Source: Varanus komodoensis (Eukaryota > Chordata > Lepidosauria > Squamata > Varanidae). From it: a stretch of 64,000 bases of DNA. A program made the translations under genes and the position numbers. The notes under the pieces are model-generated. The model saw only the letters and a program-made list of their open reading frames with translations. It searched no databases and was not told where the DNA came from. The stretch covers positions 20,913,407-20,977,406 of the forward strand of contig NW_025336481.1 of NCBI RefSeq assembly GCF_004798865.1. The letters run 5' to 3'. Below are positions 63,861-64,000 of the stretch, piece by piece (the first letter of the stretch is position 1; each line of letters starts with the position of its first letter).

Positions 63861-64000
63861 TTAACTCCAGCATATGGAGGTCCAATTCTCATTTCAGTAA
63901 TAGTCTCATTGGGTTGTCCTGGGTGAGCCTGTGTGCCATATTTATCATGAAAAATAGTTTCATGAACCACCCCTGAAAATTCTCCTGGTAATTGCATTTT

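Overview
This window is a piece of vertebrate nuclear genome, most likely from a squamate reptile (lizard or snake). The genes are intron-split and follow amniote gene order. The repeats are a mix typical of squamates: CR1 and L2-like LINEs, a BovB-type RTE LINE tail, a tRNA-derived SINE and many small palindromic or hAT-like DNA elements. The assignment to squamates is an inference; the species cannot be named.

Two protein genes are supported, both on the minus strand. (1) ERP27, a non-catalytic member of the protein disulfide isomerase family of the endoplasmic reticulum, has exons 1-6 between 23,539 (start codon) and 827. All six exons are phase-compatible with canonical splice sites and encode 257 residues. 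The last exon, with the ER-retention tail, appears to lie left of position 1. (2) ARHGDIB (RhoGDI2/D4-GDI) has five coding exons between 35,200 and 28,479 that join into a complete 200-residue protein. A GC-rich, CpG-rich block at about 46.4-47.2 kb holds a good candidate for its noncoding first exon and promoter. The order ERP27-ARHGDIB on the same strand is the order on human 12p12.3. PDE6H, the next gene in human, was looked for to the right and not found.

Layout: 1-23.7 kb is ERP27, with large introns full of repeats; 23.7-27.9 kb is a short intergenic stretch with a decayed CR1-clade LINE; 27.9-47.1 kb is ARHGDIB with a long first intron; 47.1-64 kb is gene-free DNA. The last stretch is dominated by an L2-like LINE whose 955-codon endonuclease/reverse transcriptase frame is open from end to end. 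That LINE sits inside a SINE, and the same SINE is also split by a CR1 fragment.

The most unusual structure is in ERP27 intron 2 (16,706-18,521). It is a hAT-like element with terminal inverted repeats and an imperfect 8-bp target duplication. Its interior is a tandem array of a 178-bp satellite, about 7.2 copies. Most monomers carry telomere-like CCCTAA motifs, and a second copy of the element's left end follows the array.

The two genes do not act in one pathway: ERP27 works in the ER lumen and ARHGDIB in the cytosol. Their adjacency is old amniote synteny. Gene names rest on recognised protein similarity recalled from memory; no database search was run.
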